A stretch of 14,283 nucleotides of DNA, taken from Pseudomonas_S sp047607345 (GTDB taxonomy: Bacteria > Pseudomonadota > Gammaproteobacteria > Xanthomonadales > Xanthomonadaceae). Each line of letters opens with the position of its first letter. The first letter of the stretch is position 1. The notes below the pieces were generated by a model. It did no database searches. It worked only from the letters and a program-made list of their open reading frames with translations, and was not told where the DNA came from. Below are positions 1-9,627 of the stretch, piece by piece. Made by a program: the position numbers and the translations under genes. The DNA is taken from the NCBI GenBank assembly GCA_047607345.1, contig JASGDF010000143.1, positions 1 to 14,283 on the forward strand, read 5' to 3'.

Positions 1-2595
<2,595 letters not shown>

Positions 2596-2671
2596 GAGGG
2601 GATCTCCATGGCACGGGTTGCCGAACGCCCACTCAGGGCGATCTTCCGGCCGCGTACGCTTTCGTATCGCT

Positions 2672-2684
2672 ACAGCGCTGTCAA
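2672..2684 (-). promoter_or_regulatory. Candidate LacI-type operator overlapping a -35 hexamer upstream of the GH3 gene
   Basis: ACAGCGCTGT (2672-2681) is a perfect 10-bp palindrome with a central CG, the usual core of LacI-family operators. On the minus strand it overlaps TTGACA (2684-2679), a consensus -35 about 85 bp before the GH3 start. I see no convincing -10 at 16-18 nt spacing, so the promoter itself is uncertain. A repressor here would fit substrate induction of a glucosidase; that is inference. Confidence 0.4.
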
Positions 2685-2694
2685 CAAAAGCGAA

Positions 2695-2735
2695 CGATAT
2701 AGCCCAGCGGCAAGCGTATATCGGAATGCGATATA
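2695..2735. repeat. Inverted repeat TATATCG-N5-CGATATA with an additional half-site
   Basis: TATATCG (2717-2723) and CGATATA (2729-2735) form perfect 7-bp arms around GAATG. A further CGATATA lies at 2695-2701, and an imperfect copy (AATATCG) occurs near 2830-2836. These AT-rich repeats stand out in GC-rich DNA 100-140 bp upstream of the GH3 start. They look like a regulator binding array for the GH3 gene or for the divergent O-methyltransferase. The binding protein is unknown. Confidence 0.35.
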
Positions 2736-3043
2736 TCCCCTTGCCGCGGCAACGGCGACGAATCGCCGGTTTTCCGTGCGATCCGGCTACCCGCACCGCG
2801 GGCCGTCGGCCAACCCGATGTTGCATCGCAATATCGGCCAGCGCCGCGAATGCGCGAACCGCTCACCGGCACGTCTTGGGTATGCGCTGCATCGACGCCT
2901 GCCGCATTCCGCCGATTGCACCTGAATGCGCGCGCTTGCCTGCCGCAACACCTGCGCGGACACTTGCTGCTCCTCATGCCGGGCACCCGCCTTGCAACCC
3001 ACCCCGATGCTCTGCGCCTCGTGCGAAGCACCGGCTGAAATGA

Positions 3044-3062
3044 ACCGGCCACCGTGGCCGGT
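3044..3062. repeat. Inverted repeat in the O-methyltransferase leader
   Basis: ACCGGCCA (3044-3051) and TGGCCGGT (3055-3062) are perfect 8-bp arms around CCG. The element ends 9 bases before the GGAG of the methyltransferase and 19 before its ATG. It could be an operator or a leader hairpin; no T-run follows, so it is not an intrinsic terminator. Confidence 0.4.
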
Positions 3063-3081
3063 CACGTCAATGGAGAACACG

Positions 3082-3753
3082 ATGAACCAGCAGCAATGGG
3101 ACACGGTCGATGCCTACTTCACCGACCGGCTCGTGGCATCGGACAACGCACTGGATGCCACGCTTGCGGCCAGTGCCGAAGCCGGCCTGCCGTCGATCAA
3201 CGTAGCTCCCAACCAGGGCAAGCTGCTGCATCTGCTGGCGAAAATCGGCGGTGCCCGCCGTATCCTCGAGATCGGCACGCTGGGCGGATACAGCACGCTG
3301 TGGCTGGCACGCGCGCTGCCGGACGATGGCGTGCTGGTCTCGCTGGAGGGCAATGCCGCGTACGCCACGCTGGCCAGGTCGAACATCGAGGCGGCGGGAC
3401 TGGCGGCGATCGTCTCGATCCAGGTCGGTGACGCGCTGCACAGCCTGCAGCAGCTGGTGGACGCCGGCACCGCGCCGTTCGACCTGGTATTCATCGACGC
3501 CGACAAGGAGAACAATCCGGAATACCTGCGCCTGTCGCTGCAGTTGTCGCGTCCCGGCACGGTCATCATCGCGGACAACGTGGTCCGCCGCGGCAAGGTT
3601 GCCGATCGCGACGACCTCGACGCCAGCGCCGCTGGCGTGCGCGCCTACTTCGATCTGCTCGCCGGCGATCCGCGGCTGTCCAGCACCGCGGTGCAGACCG
3701 TGGGCAGCAAGGGCTGGGACGGCTTCGCCATCACCCTGGTCGCGGAAGGCTGA
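3082..3753 (+). CDS. SAM-dependent O-methyltransferase, Methyltransf_3 (caffeoyl-CoA OMT-like) family
   Basis: Transfers a methyl group from S-adenosylmethionine, probably to a catechol-type or related hydroxyl, in the cytoplasm; the acceptor cannot be told from sequence. The 223-residue length is typical of the family. SAM-binding motif I is ILEIGTLGG (61-69), an acidic SAM contact follows in VSLEGN (87-91), and the divalent-metal ligands are expected in FIDADK (Asp139, Asp141) and ADN (Asp165-Asn166). The ATG at 3082 was chosen over the in-frame ATG at 3070 because GGAG (3072-3075) sits 6 nt ahead. It appears monocistronic, divergent from the GH3 gene and convergent with pgi. Base composition matches the backbone. 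Confidence 0.9.
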   Translation: MNQQQWDTVDAYFTDRLVASDNALDATLAASAEAGLPSINVAPNQGKLLHLLAKIGGARRILEIGTLGGYSTLWLARALPDDGVLVSLEGNAAYATLARSNIEAAGLAAIVSIQVGDALHSLQQLVDAGTAPFDLVFIDADKENNPEYLRLSLQLSRPGTVIIADNVVRRGKVADRDDLDASAAGVRAYFDLLAGDPRLSSTAVQTVGSKGWDGFAITLVAEG

Positions 3754-3811
3754 ACCGCCACGCCGATCCCGCCTATCCGGGCACCCTCGCCTTCGCCAAA
3801 GCCTGGCGGGG

Positions 3812-3892
3812 ATGCTCTACAACCTGGGCGCTGCGCTGCTGGTCTGCGTGCTCTTGCCGACCGTGGCGCCAGCGCAGCGGCCGGCGGATTGA
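3812..3892 (+). CDS. Possible 26-residue hydrophobic small protein or signal-peptide remnant
   Basis: A small frame opens with ATG after GGCGGGG and encodes 26 residues with a hydrophobic core (LGAALLVCVLLP) and an APA-like cleavage site near its end. It lies in the 144-bp gap between two convergent genes, the methyltransferase and pgi. It resembles a bare Sec signal peptide, so it may be the stump of a lost exported protein or a chance frame. No family is recognised and coding status is doubtful. Confidence 0.15.
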   Translation: MLYNLGAALLVCVLLPTVAPAQRPAD

Positions 3893-3897
3893 AACGC

Positions 3898-5415
3898 CTA
3901 CTTCGCCGCGAGATGGTCCAGCACCGCGCGCGTCACCGGGTCGGCGATCTCGGCGGCCTCGCCCTTCAGCGCCGGCAGCAATTGGCTGGCCAGCTGCTTG
4001 CCCAGCTCGACGCCGAACTGGTCGAACGCGTTGATCCCCCACAGCACCGACTGCACGTAAACGCTGTGCTCGTACATCGCGATCAGCGCGCCCAGCGCCT
4101 GCGGGGTCAACGCATCGAGCAGGATCAGCGTGCTCGGCCGCCCGCCCGGATAGCTGCGATGCGGATCGTCGCTGGCCTGACCGTTGGCCAGCGCCTCGGT
4201 CTGCGCCAGCAGGTTGGCCAGCAGCGCCTGGTGGTTCTCGGCATAGGGGTCGTCGTTGTGGACCACGCCGATGAAGTCGGCCGGCACGATGCTGGTACCC
4301 TGGTGCAGCGCCTGGAAGAAGCTGTGCTGCACGTCGGTGCCGGCGCCGCCCCACCACACCGCGACGGTGTCGCTGTCGACCGGCGAGCCGTCCAGTCTGA
4401 CGCGCTTGCCCAGGCTCTCCATCACCAGCTGCTGCAGGTAGGCCGGCAGCAGCGCCAGGCGCTGGTCATAGGTCATCACCGCATAGGTGGCGCTGCCGAG
4501 CAGGTTGCGGTTCCACACCGCGGTCAGGCCATGCAGCACCGCGACGTTGTCGGCCAGCGGCGCCTCCAGCACGTGCCGATCGAACTCGGCCGCGCCGGCC
4601 AGCAACTGCTCGAAGCGCTCGAAGCCGATCGCCAGCGCGATCGGGAAACCGACCGCCGACCACAGCGAGTAGCGGCCACCAACCCAGTCCCACATCGGCA
4701 GCACCCGGTCCGAGGCGATGTCGAAGGCCTTGGCGGCACGCTCGGGATTGGCGCTGACCGCGTACAGGCGCTCGCTGCCGCCCAGCCACGCGTGCAGGAT
4801 CGCGCCGTTGAGCAGCGTCTCCTGGGTGCCGAAGGTCTTGGAGATCAGGATCCCGGCGGTGGTCGCCGGGTCCAGCGTCGCCAGCGTGCGCTGCATCGCC
4901 GCGCCATCGACATTGGAAACGAAGTGGACGCGGAAGCGCGCGCCAGAGACCGGGCGCAGCGCGTCGGCGACCAGACGCGGGCCGAGGTCCGAGCCACCGA
5001 TGCCGACACTGACGATGTCGGTGACACCGCTGTTCTCCAGCGCCTGGACCAGCGCCTGCATGCGCTGGCGCACCTCGGCGGCGGTGGCATGCGCCTCGGA
5101 AGCGACCGGCGCGCCGGTCGCATCGCCGCGCAGCGCGGTATGCAGTGCCGCGCGCTGCTCGGTCACGTTGACCTGCTCGCCGCGGAACAGGCGCTGGAAC
5201 GCGCCGGCGACATCGCGCTCGACAGCCAGCGCCAGCAGCGCGTCCAGCGCGGCGCGATCGTACTTCTGCCGCGCAAAGTTGAAATACAACGGACCTACCC
5301 GCTTCGCGTACTGTTCGGGCCGATCCGGTTCAACGGCCAGCAGCGAAGGAATGGCGGCGCCGCGCAGACGCTGGGCGTGGGGAAGCAGCGAGTCGAATCC
5401 GTTGTTCTGAGTCAT
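3898..5415 (-). CDS. pgi: Glucose-6-phosphate isomerase
   Basis: Interconverts glucose 6-phosphate and fructose 6-phosphate in the cytoplasm, linking glycolysis, the pentose phosphate pathway and sugar-nucleotide supply. 505 residues. Recognisable are SVGIGGSDLGPR (about 136-147), signature 1 DWVGGRYSLWSAVG (243-256, with Arg248), the catalytic base Glu333 in QQLVMESLGK, His371 in QALHQGT, and signature 2 ending in FDQFGVELGK (464-473, Lys473). Many bacterial and animal enzymes have MESNGK where this one has MESLGK. The ATG overlaps the panD stop as ATGA, so it is probably translated by coupling and is the last gene of the minus-strand cluster. No clear intrinsic terminator follows. Confidence 0.97.
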   Translation of the reverse strand: MTQNNGFDSLLPHAQRLRGAAIPSLLAVEPDRPEQYAKRVGPLYFNFARQKYDRAALDALLALAVERDVAGAFQRLFRGEQVNVTEQRAALHTALRGDATGAPVASEAHATAAEVRQRMQALVQALENSGVTDIVSVGIGGSDLGPRLVADALRPVSGARFRVHFVSNVDGAAMQRTLATLDPATTAGILISKTFGTQETLLNGAILHAWLGGSERLYAVSANPERAAKAFDIASDRVLPMWDWVGGRYSLWSAVGFPIALAIGFERFEQLLAGAAEFDRHVLEAPLADNVAVLHGLTAVWNRNLLGSATYAVMTYDQRLALLPAYLQQLVMESLGKRVRLDGSPVDSDTVAVWWGGAGTDVQHSFFQALHQGTSIVPADFIGVVHNDDPYAENHQALLANLLAQTEALANGQASDDPHRSYPGGRPSTLILLDALTPQALGALIAMYEHSVYVQSVLWGINAFDQFGVELGKQLASQLLPALKGEAAEIADPVTRAVLDHLAAK

Positions 5416-5792
5416 GCGGCCTGGGTCGGGATCGAGTGGTTGGTGTGGGATATCCGGTTGGCGCCGTCGACGTAGACCAGGTTCGGCTTGAACACGCTGG
5501 CCTCGGCCTCGGTCATGCTGGCGAACGCGGCCACGATGATCAGGTCGCCGACCTGAACGTGGCGTGCGGCACCGCCGTTGAGCGAGATCACCCCGCTACC
5601 GGCTTCCGCGCGGATCGCATAGGTGCTGAAGCGCGCGCCGTTGGTCACGTCCCAGATGTGGACCTGCTCGAACTCGCGGATGCCGGTGGCCTCCAGCAGC
5701 AGCCCATCGATCGCGATCGAGCCCTCGTAGTTGAGCTCGGAATGGGTGACGGTGGCGCGGTGGATCTTGGCTTTCAGCAGGGACAGATGCAT
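5412..5792 (-). CDS. panD: Aspartate 1-decarboxylase (pyruvoyl-dependent)
   Basis: Decarboxylates L-aspartate to beta-alanine, which PanC joins to pantoate. The 126-residue proenzyme carries the self-cleavage site Gly24-Ser25 in NYEGS, from which the pyruvoyl group forms on Ser25, with the conserved substrate-binding Lys9 and a WDV stretch ahead. The C-terminal part keeps GDLIIVAAFA and PNLVYVD. The ATG at 5792 gives the family-typical MHLSLLKAKIHRA start, but no Shine-Dalgarno is visible upstream. It follows panC after a 149-bp gap containing a long hairpin, and its stop overlaps the pgi start. Confidence 0.97.
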   Translation of the reverse strand: MHLSLLKAKIHRATVTHSELNYEGSIAIDGLLLEATGIREFEQVHIWDVTNGARFSTYAIRAEAGSGVISLNGGAARHVQVGDLIIVAAFASMTEAEASVFKPNLVYVDGANRISHTNHSIPTQAA

Positions 5793-5862
5793 GGAGGTGC
5801 GGAGCGGCGAAATGAAAGAGCGCAGTCTACACCCAGCATCCTGCCAGCCACAGGCCGCTCTC

Positions 5863-5928
5863 GTAGGAGCAACTTCAGTCGCGATGGGCTTTGCCGGGAA
5901 AGCCCATCGCGACTGAAGTCGCTCCTAC
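5863..5928. repeat. REP-like intergenic palindrome, 30-bp arms (GTAGGAGC...GCTCCTAC)
   Basis: Two 30-bp arms (5863-5892 and 5899-5928) are inverted around GCCGGG and differ by one mismatch (A at 5871). The pairing may extend outward through CCGCTC (5855-5860) and GAGCGG (5933-5938). The element starts with GTAG, as do REP/SMAG-type repeats described in Stenotrophomonas and relatives. It lies between panC and panD on the transcribed strand, 13 bp past the panC stop, so it may set mRNA stability or partial termination inside the operon. There is no U-tract. Confidence 0.85.
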
Positions 5929-5941
5929 AGGGGAGCGGGAT

Positions 5942-6781
5942 TCAGAACTCCAGGTTGTCGATCAGCCGGGTGCGCCCCAGCCTCGCCGCGACCAGCGCCA
6001 CGCGCGGGCCGGCATCCTCGACCGGCTCGCTCAGCGCCGGCGTGCGGATCGCGGCGTAGTCCACGTCAAAGCCACCCTCCGCCAGTTCCGCCGCCGCCGC
6101 CGCCTCCACCTGTGCGCGCGGCGTGCCAGCCAGGCTGGCCTCGCGCATGCCCAGCAGCACCTTGCGGATCAGCGCCGCGCGCGGACGCTCCTGCGCAGAC
6201 AGGTACTGGTTGCGCGAGCTCATCGCCAGCCCGTCGTGTTCGCGCACGATGCCGCCAGGCAGCAGCTCGATCGGGAACGCCAGGTCGGCCACCATCTGCC
6301 GGATCACCGCCAGCTGCTGGAAATCCTTCTTGCCGAACGCGGCGAAGTCCGGCTGCACCTGGTTGAACAGCCGCGCCACCACCGTGCACACGCCGTCGAA
6401 ATGGCCGGGACGGTGCGCGCCCTCCAGCACCTCGCTGATGCCCGGCGCGCGCATCCGGGTCGCCTGCTCGACGCCGAACGGGTACATCGCCTCCACGCTC
6501 GGCAGCCACAGCACGTCGCAGCCGGCGCCCTCCAGGCCGCGCAGGTCGGCGTCGGGCGTGCGCGGGTAGCGGGTGAAGTCCTCGTTCGGGCCGAACTGGG
6601 TCGGGTTGACGAACACGCTGGACACCACGCGATCGGCGTACTGCCGTGCCAGCATCACCAGCGAGTAGTGGCCGGCGTGCAGGTTGCCCATGGTCGGCAC
6701 CAGCGCCACCCGCAGGCCCTCGCGCTTCCAGCCGGCGACGATCGCGCGCAGCCGGGACAGCTCGTCGACGGTCTCGATCAT
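5942..6781 (-). CDS. panC: Pantothenate synthetase (pantoate--beta-alanine ligase)
   Basis: Condenses pantoate with beta-alanine, using ATP through a pantoyl-adenylate, as the last step of vitamin B5 synthesis. 279 residues. The nucleotidyltransferase motif is PTMGNLHAGH (29-38), followed by VFVNPTQFGPNEDF (56-69), the substrate loop FGKKDFQQ (149-156) and the KMSKS-equivalent MSSRN (187-191). The ATG at 6781 overlaps the panB stop as ATGA, and there is no separate Shine-Dalgarno, so translational coupling to panB is likely. A longer in-frame extension to 7036 is rejected because it lies wholly inside panB. Confidence 0.97.
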   Translation of the reverse strand: MIETVDELSRLRAIVAGWKREGLRVALVPTMGNLHAGHYSLVMLARQYADRVVSSVFVNPTQFGPNEDFTRYPRTPDADLRGLEGAGCDVLWLPSVEAMYPFGVEQATRMRAPGISEVLEGAHRPGHFDGVCTVVARLFNQVQPDFAAFGKKDFQQLAVIRQMVADLAFPIELLPGGIVREHDGLAMSSRNQYLSAQERPRAALIRKVLLGMREASLAGTPRAQVEAAAAAELAEGGFDVDYAAIRTPALSEPVEDAGPRVALVAARLGRTRLIDNLEF

Positions 6782-7593
6782 GAGGCGTAGGCGTGCTCGG
6801 GACCGGGGAAGCTGCCGTCGCGCACGGCGGCGGCGTAGCTGCGCACCGCGCCGGCGACCGAGCCCCCCTCGGCCAGGAAGTCCTTGACGAACTTGGGTCG
6901 GCGATGGCCACTGTCCAGACCCAGCAAGTCGTGCATCACCAGCACCTGGCCGTCGCAGCCGGGACCGGCGCCGATGCCGATGGTCGGTACCGCCAATTCG
7001 GCGGTGATCTGCGCGGCCAGCGGGCTCGGCACGCATTCCAGCACCACCAGCGCGGCGCCCGCCTCGACCGCCGCGGCGGCCTGCTCGCGCAGACGCTGCG
7101 CGGCGTCGCCACGGCCCTGCACCTTGTAGCCGCCGAGCCGCAGCACCGACTGCGGGGTCAGGCCCAGGTGCGAGCAGACCGGAATCTCGCGCTCGACCAG
7201 GTAGCGGATCACCTCGAGCTTGAAGCCGGCGCCCTCGATCTTGACCATCTGCGCACCGGCCTGCAGCAGTTGCAGCGAGGCGTCGAACGCGCGCTCCGGC
7301 GTCGCGTCGGCCCCGAACGGCAGGTCCGCCACCAGCAGCGCCTGCTTGAGCACACGTGCAACCGCCCGGGTGTGATAGACCATGTCGTGCACGGTTACCG
7401 GCAGGGTCGAGTCGTGGCCCTGCACCACCATGCCCAGCGAGTCGCCGATCAGGATCAGGTCGACGCCGTTCGCATCGAAGGTCCGTGCGAAGCCGGCGTC
7501 GTAGGCGGTCAACATCACCAGCTTGCGGCCGTCGTGCTTGGCTTCGCTCAGCGCGGGGACGGTCCAGGGCTTGCTATCGGCGTGACTGCTCAT
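6778..7593 (-). CDS. panB: 3-methyl-2-oxobutanoate hydroxymethyltransferase
   Basis: Adds a hydroxymethyl group from methylenetetrahydrofolate to alpha-ketoisovalerate, giving ketopantoate, the first committed step of pantothenate synthesis. 271 residues in a TIM-barrel family. Metal ligands are Asp51 (GDSLGMV), Asp90 (VADLPFG) and Glu120 (KIEG), and the catalytic Glu186 lies in LECVP. TIGIGAGPGCDGQVLV and HDLLGL are further family motifs. It follows folK after 35 bp and overlaps panC by 4 bp. The folK neighbour is apt because PanB consumes a folate cofactor. The ATG at 7593 has only a weak GAG upstream. Confidence 0.97.
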   Translation of the reverse strand: MSSHADSKPWTVPALSEAKHDGRKLVMLTAYDAGFARTFDANGVDLILIGDSLGMVVQGHDSTLPVTVHDMVYHTRAVARVLKQALLVADLPFGADATPERAFDASLQLLQAGAQMVKIEGAGFKLEVIRYLVEREIPVCSHLGLTPQSVLRLGGYKVQGRGDAAQRLREQAAAAVEAGAALVVLECVPSPLAAQITAELAVPTIGIGAGPGCDGQVLVMHDLLGLDSGHRRPKFVKDFLAEGGSVAGAVRSYAAAVRDGSFPGPEHAYAS

Positions 7594-7628
7594 GAACTCA
7601 TTACGTGGGGTGATAAGCCGGGCATTAT

Positions 7629-8114
7629 CTACCCAATTGGCTCGATCTCGCAGGCATCGACACCTGCGAGCACGGTCTTCACCGTTCCATGGCCCGGGAT
7701 CGTGGCCTCCGGCGCGATCTCGGCCAGCGGCACCAGCACGAACGCACGCTCGTGCAGATGCGGGTGCGGCACCCGCAGCCGCGGCAGCTCGATCCGCTGC
7801 TCGCCATACAGCAGCAGGTCCAGGTCCAGCGTGCGCGGCCCCCAGCGCTCGGCCGGCAGGCGGATACGGCCAAAGTCCTGCTCGATGCCGAGCAGGTGGT
7901 CAAGCAACGGCTCGGCCGGCAGAGCGGTGTCGAGCAGTGCGACGGCATTGATGAAATCCGGCTGCTGCTCGCGGCCCCAGGCCGGGGTCCGGTACAGCCG
8001 CGAAGCGGCCAGCAGCCGGGTCCGCGGCAGCCCGGACAACGCGGCCAGGGCCTGCCGCACGACCGACGGCGCATCGCCCAGGTTTGCCCCCAGTCCGATG
8101 CAGGTGCGGACCAA
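7629..8114 (-). CDS. folK: 2-amino-4-hydroxy-6-hydroxymethyldihydropteridine pyrophosphokinase
   Basis: Transfers pyrophosphate from ATP to 6-hydroxymethyl-7,8-dihydropterin in folate synthesis. 161 residues. The N-terminal IGLGANLGD (6-14), the substrate stretch SRLYRTPAWG (38-47), the family signature RWGPRTLDLDLL (90-101, Mg ligands Asp97 and Asp99) and HPHLHERAFVLVPLAEI (117-133) are all present. The start is TTG at 8114, which gives the expected N-terminus and has AGGAG nine bases ahead inside the end of pcnB; no ATG or GTG is better. It follows pcnB by 6 bp, implying cotranscription. Confidence 0.95.
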   Translation of the reverse strand: MVRTCIGLGANLGDAPSVVRQALAALSGLPRTRLLAASRLYRTPAWGREQQPDFINAVALLDTALPAEPLLDHLLGIEQDFGRIRLPAERWGPRTLDLDLLLYGEQRIELPRLRVPHPHLHERAFVLVPLAEIAPEATIPGHGTVKTVLAGVDACEIEPIG

Positions 8115-8120
8115 GGCCGG

Positions 8121-9452
8121 CTACTCCTGACCGGCGCCGGTTCGCCGGCGGCGGCGGCGGCGCTTGAACGGCGCCGGCGCATCCTCATCGGAAGCGACCT
8201 GTGCCGTCTCGATCGTCGACACCAGGTCCTGGGCCGATTGGTCCCTGGCCTCGCGCCAGAACACGACGTCCGCGGCGTGGTCCGGCGAGGCGATCTGGCG
8301 CAGCATCAGGAAATCGAACGCGGCGCGGAAGCGCGGGTGCGCCAGCGTGCGGAACACGCGTTTGCGCTGGCGCAGGCCAAAGCGCGCCTGCAGCAACCAG
8401 ATCTCCTGCATCGGCAGCGAGAAGCGCCGCGGCAGCGCCACCCGCTCGATCTCGTGCAGGGTGACGCGATCGGCGGCGCGCCGCTGCGCCTCCTCCTCCG
8501 AGACCCCCTGAGCCTGCAAGGTCGCCAGCGTGCGGCAGAATGCAGGCCACAACAGCAGCGCGAACAGGAACGCCGGCGATACCGGTTCGTCGGCGGCCAC
8601 CCGCGCATCGGTGTTGCTCAGGCCCGCGATCAGCATCCGGCGCAGCGCGCCGCTGCGGTTGGAGCGTAGTGCCGTGGCGCTTTCCGGGAACAGCGCGTCG
8701 AGCAGGCCGTGCCGCTCCAGCCCCTCGAAGCTGGCCACGCCGTGGCCCGACAGGAACAGCTTGAGCACTTCCTCGAACAGCCGCGCCGGCGCGGCATCCG
8801 CCAGCAGGCCGGCCAGGCGCGGAATCGGCTCGGCAGTGGCCGGCTCGATCTCGAAGCCCAGCTTGGCCGCCAGCCGCACCGCGCGCAGCATCCGCACCGG
8901 ATCCTCGCGGTAGCGCTGCTCGGGATCGCCGATCAGGCGCATCACCCGCGCCTGCACATCCTCGAAGCCGCCGGTGTAGTCGCGCACCGAGAAGTCCTCG
9001 ATCGCGTAGTAGAGCGCGTTGCAGGTGAAGTCACGGCGGATCGCGTCCTCCTCGATCGTGCCGTAGACGTTGTCGCGCACCAGCCGGCCGTTCTCGAGCT
9101 CACGATCGCCGCTGCCATCGTCGCTGTTGGCGCGGAAGGTGGCGACCTCGATGATCTCGCGACCGAACACCACATGCGCGAGGCGAAAGCGGCGGCCGAT
9201 CAGCCGGCAGTTGCGGAACAGGCTCTTGACCTCCTCCGGGGTGGCGTCGGTGGCGACGTCGAAGTCCTTGGGATGGCCCTCGACCAGCAGGTCGCGGACC
9301 GCACCCCCGACCAGGTAGGCGCCGAAGCCGGCTTCGCGCAGGCGATAGAGCACGCGCAGCGCGTTGGGACTGATGTCCTTGCGCGAAATGATGTGTTGAT
9401 CGCGCGGGACCACCCTGAGGGTGAACGCAGATGTAGCTGAAGGTTCGATGAT
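8121..9452 (-). CDS. pcnB: Poly(A) polymerase I, probable AUC start codon
   Basis: Adds 3' poly(A) tails to RNA, promoting decay. The class II nucleotidyltransferase core shows LVGGAVRDLL and the catalytic acidic pair in HPKDFDVAT (about residues 63-65 from the proposed start), then RRFRLAHVVFGREIIEVATFR, the RRDFTCNALYY motif and an RNA-binding C-terminal half ending in a basic KRRRRRRR tail. The GTG at 9413 starts at VPRDQH, has no Shine-Dalgarno and would cut into sequence that I recall as conserved in relatives. The frame stays open upstream to a TAG near 9486 without ATG, GTG or TTG, but an ATC ATC pair at 9452-9447 follows GGAAG at ideal spacing, giving M-I-E-P-S. E. coli pcnB is known to initiate at AUU. 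Function is firm; the start is a proposal. Length 443 aa. Confidence 0.93.
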   Translation of the reverse strand: MIEPSATSAFTLRVVPRDQHIISRKDISPNALRVLYRLREAGFGAYLVGGAVRDLLVEGHPKDFDVATDATPEEVKSLFRNCRLIGRRFRLAHVVFGREIIEVATFRANSDDGSGDRELENGRLVRDNVYGTIEEDAIRRDFTCNALYYAIEDFSVRDYTGGFEDVQARVMRLIGDPEQRYREDPVRMLRAVRLAAKLGFEIEPATAEPIPRLAGLLADAAPARLFEEVLKLFLSGHGVASFEGLERHGLLDALFPESATALRSNRSGALRRMLIAGLSNTDARVAADEPVSPAFLFALLLWPAFCRTLATLQAQGVSEEEAQRRAADRVTLHEIERVALPRRFSLPMQEIWLLQARFGLRQRKRVFRTLAHPRFRAAFDFLMLRQIASPDHAADVVFWREARDQSAQDLVSTIETAQVASDEDAPAPFKRRRRRRRTGAGQE

Positions 9453-9478
9453 GGCGCTTCCGAATGTGTTGCAGGATG

Positions 9479-9507
9479 TTGCCTAACGGCTCCGAGCCCA
9501 CTATACT
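9479..9507 (+). promoter_or_regulatory. Sigma-70 promoter of the tRNA-Glu gene
   Basis: TTGCCT (9479-9484) and TATACT (9502-9507) are separated by exactly 17 bp. Transcription would start near 9514, about 20 bases before the mature tRNA. The -10 overlaps the proposed divergent pcnB -10. Confidence 0.7.
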
Positions 9508-9531
9508 AGCTCGCTCACAACGACGTAACAA
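9503..9531 (-). promoter_or_regulatory. Candidate divergent promoter for pcnB
   Basis: On the minus strand TTGTTA (9531-9526) and TAGTAT (9508-9503) are 17 bp apart, each matching the consensus at four of six positions. A start near 9496 would leave a leader of about 44 nt before the proposed AUC. Its -10 occupies almost the same bases as the tRNA promoter -10. Confidence 0.4.
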
Positions 9532-9534
9532 AAC

Positions 9535-9609
9535 GCTCCCTTCGTCTAGTGGTTAGGACGTGGCCCTCTCAAGGCTAAAACAGGGGTTCGAGTCCCCTAG
9601 GGAGCGCCA
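9535..9609 (+). tRNA. tRNA-Glu (anticodon CTC)
   Basis: A 75-nt cloverleaf including an encoded CCA. The acceptor stem is GCTCCCT/AGGGAGC with G as discriminator. The anticodon stem TGGCC/GGCTA (one G-T pair) closes the loop CTCTCAA, so the anticodon is CTC and reads GAG. The T arm is AGGGG-TTCGAGT-CCCCT. The overall sequence follows E. coli tRNA-Glu closely. It has its own promoter and terminator, and the integrase gene immediately downstream implies that its 3' end is the attachment site of the adjacent island. Confidence 0.96.
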
Positions 9610-9627
9610 CTTCGAATGTGAGAACGG

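Larger units (their letters stand above)
2596..3081. other. 486-bp divergent intergenic region between GH3 gene and O-methyltransferase
   Basis: No convincing gene is present. Short open frames on both strands here have arbitrary, Cys/Arg-rich compositions and no ribosome binding site. The GH3-proximal part holds the palindromes listed separately and the methyltransferase-proximal end holds another inverted repeat. Between about 2740 and 3040 I see nothing further of note. The region presumably carries promoters for both flanking genes. Confidence 0.5.

Noticed and set aside
3889..5475. A 528-codon plus-strand frame opposite pgi
   Set aside because: The minus strand carries every catalytic motif of glucose-6-phosphate isomerase; the opposite frame is low complexity.
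6793..8130. A 445-codon plus-strand frame opposite panB and folK
   Set aside because: It spans two well-identified genes and their gap, and its translation has no recognisable domain.
9411..9413. GTG as the pcnB start
   Set aside because: No Shine-Dalgarno lies upstream and the N-terminal residues ahead look coding; kept only as the fallback start.
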